Source: Candidatus Amarolinea dominans (lineage in GTDB: Bacteria > Chloroflexota > Anaerolineae > SSC4 > Amarolineaceae). Taken from it: DNA of 64,000 nt. Both the position numbers and the translations under genes were made by a program. The notes beneath the pieces are model-generated. The model had not been told where the DNA came from and did no database searches. It worked only from the letters and a program-made list of their open reading frames with translations. The stretch spans positions 186,001 to 250,000 of the forward strand of contig JADJYJ010000004.1 in NCBI GenBank assembly GCA_016719785.1, in the 5' to 3' direction. Every line of letters starts with the position of its first letter. Positions within the stretch are counted from its first letter, which is position 1. This document shows positions 62,819 to 64,000 of the stretch, piece after piece.

Positions 62819-63481
62819 ATGAAACAACTTCAGGAGTTACTTGTGGAACACCGAACAGAGAAATCACCGGTTCTGCCCTGGATCACCGTGCTGGTTATCA
62901 GCCTGGGGCTGCTGACCGCTTGTGGCGGGGTCAACGCGACCCCCTTACCGGTCTACTGGAACGCGCCCGCCTTCACCCTGACCGACCAGGATGGGCAGCG
63001 CGTCAGTACGAGCGATTTTGCCGGCCGCGTCTGGCTGGTCAACTTCATCTACACCGCCTGCCCGGACGAGTGCCCCCTTGAATTGATGCCCAAGATGCGC
63101 AAGGTGCAGGAATTAGTCAAGGCCGATGCCCGCCTGGCAGGCAAGGTGCAGCTCGTCTCGATCAGCGTGGATCCGGACACCGACACCCCATCCGTGCTCA
63201 AAGCCTATGGGAAAGCCTTCGATGCCGATCCCACGCTTTGGCGGTTCCTGGTGGGCACAGAGCAGGAAACGGCTGACCTGTTGGAGAACGGCTTCAAGGT
63301 CGGCCTGACACAGGGTCATAGTGACGAGGCGAGCAGCGAGGAGCATAGCGAAATCAACCACCCCCTGCGCTTTGTGCTGGTGGATGCCGCAGGCCGCATC
63401 CGGGGTATCCCCCCGTCCAGCGACATGACCGCCGAGCAGTTCGTGGAAGATATGCGGAGGTTGGTGGGGGAGAAGAATTGA
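62819..63481 (+). CDS. sco1: SCO1/SenC copper chaperone, lipoprotein
   Basis: 220 residues: N-terminal leader with lipobox LLTACGG, then a thioredoxin-like fold with FIYTACPDECPLELMPKM (CxxxC copper site), VSISVDPDTDTPSVLKAY, and INHPLRFVLVDA with the third ligand His. It delivers copper to the copper A site of subunit II. It ends the cox-cta gene run, 48 bp after ctaAB. Confidence 0.93.
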   Translation: MKQLQELLVEHRTEKSPVLPWITVLVISLGLLTACGGVNATPLPVYWNAPAFTLTDQDGQRVSTSDFAGRVWLVNFIYTACPDECPLELMPKMRKVQELVKADARLAGKVQLVSISVDPDTDTPSVLKAYGKAFDADPTLWRFLVGTEQETADLLENGFKVGLTQGHSDEASSEEHSEINHPLRFVLVDAAGRIRGIPPSSDMTAEQFVEDMRRLVGEKN

Positions 63482-63632
<151 letters not shown>

Positions 63633-63703
63633 GGATGATGAGGGATGATCTGTACCGAGGGGGAAGGGGCGGCAGGTGGACGACAGCCAGACACGTGCGT
63701 CAC

Positions 63704-64000
63704 ATGCGGCGCGTGGGGTTGATCGGCGCACTGTTGGCGTTGACTCTGTTGATGTTGACTCTGTTGATATTGAGCGCCTGCGGCGGAAGGGCGACGCCGG
63801 CGAGCGATCTGCGCATCGAGCTGCGCACGGGCGCGGGCAGCGTCCACACGGGCGCGACCACGTTGACGGTGCAGGTGACCGACGCGGCGGGCAGGCCCGT
63901 GGAAGATGCCGCGGTGTCGGTCGAGGGCAACATGATTCACGCCGGCATGGTGCCCGTATTCGCCGCCGCCACCGGCGGTCAGGATGGGCTTTACACCGCG
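63704..64000 (+). CDS. YtkA/FixH-like domain lipoprotein, N-terminal part
   Basis: 99 codons from ATG 63704 to the window edge. MRRVGLIGALLALTLLMLTL and lipobox LLILSACGG, then LRIELRTGAGSVHTGATTLT, VQVTDAAGRPVEDAAVSVEG, NMIHAGMVPV. The xVTDAxGxPVxxAxVxVxxxM pattern is YtkA-like and such proteins often accompany cox/sco genes. The C-terminus is outside the window. Confidence 0.75.
   Translation, partial: MRRVGLIGALLALTLLMLTLLILSACGGRATPASDLRIELRTGAGSVHTGATTLTVQVTDAAGRPVEDAAVSVEGNMIHAGMVPVFAAATGGQDGLYTA

Overview
The window is a GC-rich bacterial chromosome segment that most resembles Chloroflexota (Anaerolineae-like). This is inferred from gene content and was not tested phylogenetically. 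Signs are a purine cluster whose PurE and PurC both resemble the two halves of animal PAICS, a caa3-type A2 haem-copper oxidase with a fused ctaA-ctaB gene, a sugar-type MFS carrier, many Thr/Pro-linker lipoproteins, and dispersed palindromic repeats.

Layout. 1-8300 (minus strand) is a de novo purine cluster transcribed as purA-purB-purC-purE-purF-[nucleotidyltransferase]-purD-purM. purM runs off the left edge and purA carries a 1-nt frameshift. 8416-11693 (minus) holds a TrpB2-type tryptophan synthase beta chain, two tandem exo/endonuclease/phosphatase-fold paralogues and tatA. 11913-15072 (plus) is a lutB-lutC-tatB-tatC operon with a leaderless-type promoter.

15073-23345 is an accessory island ending just before a tRNA-Arg(CCG). 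It starts with type I restriction (hsdR/hsdS) debris and continues with small, mostly minus-strand genes: a DUF2283 pair, an orphan antitoxin with a deleted toxin, an HNH protein, two pentapeptide-repeat lipoprotein genes, a FRG-domain protein and a nucleotidyltransferase pair. These are separated by sites with the architecture of integron attC sites. No integrase is visible, so I read it as an integrase-less gene-cassette cluster.

23720-26766 (minus) encodes a primary-type sigma factor and an S1-repeat protein. 27118-34140 (mostly plus) is metabolic: a GNAT acetyltransferase, homoserine dehydrogenase, class I fructose-1,6-bisphosphatase, tryptophanase, QueG and MoaB/Mog. 34313-37790 (minus) has toxin-antitoxin-like genes and a Ser/Thr kinase joined, through a frameshift, to a formylglycine-generating-enzyme domain. 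38150-42608 (plus) has an SCP2-like protein, an iron alcohol dehydrogenase, an aldehyde:ferredoxin oxidoreductase and a patatin-like hydrolase.

42609-45801 is a rearranged segment with two HEPN/MNT modules. Each abuts a copy of the same MFS gene; the first copy has lost 894 bp, and its HEPN gene is cut by a 55-nt poly-G run. 45890-52215 (plus) is a compact five-gene operon: two cyanophycinase-fold paralogues (one without the nucleophile), a Clp ATPase with a degenerate first ATPase site, an AAA/PD-(D/E)XK protein and a methyltransferase. 52526-55552 (minus) holds small membrane proteins and a DUF4058 protein. 55741-64000 is a respiratory locus: coxIV and cox3 leftward, then cox2 (fused to an extra N-terminal membrane domain and a C-terminal cytochrome c), cox1, ctaAB, sco1 and the start of a YtkA-like lipoprotein rightward.

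Single-base frameshifts recur in otherwise well-conserved genes (purA, kinase/FGE, SCP2/ADH, pentapeptide genes, a cassette gene). Either some of these genes are decaying or the assembly contains indel errors.
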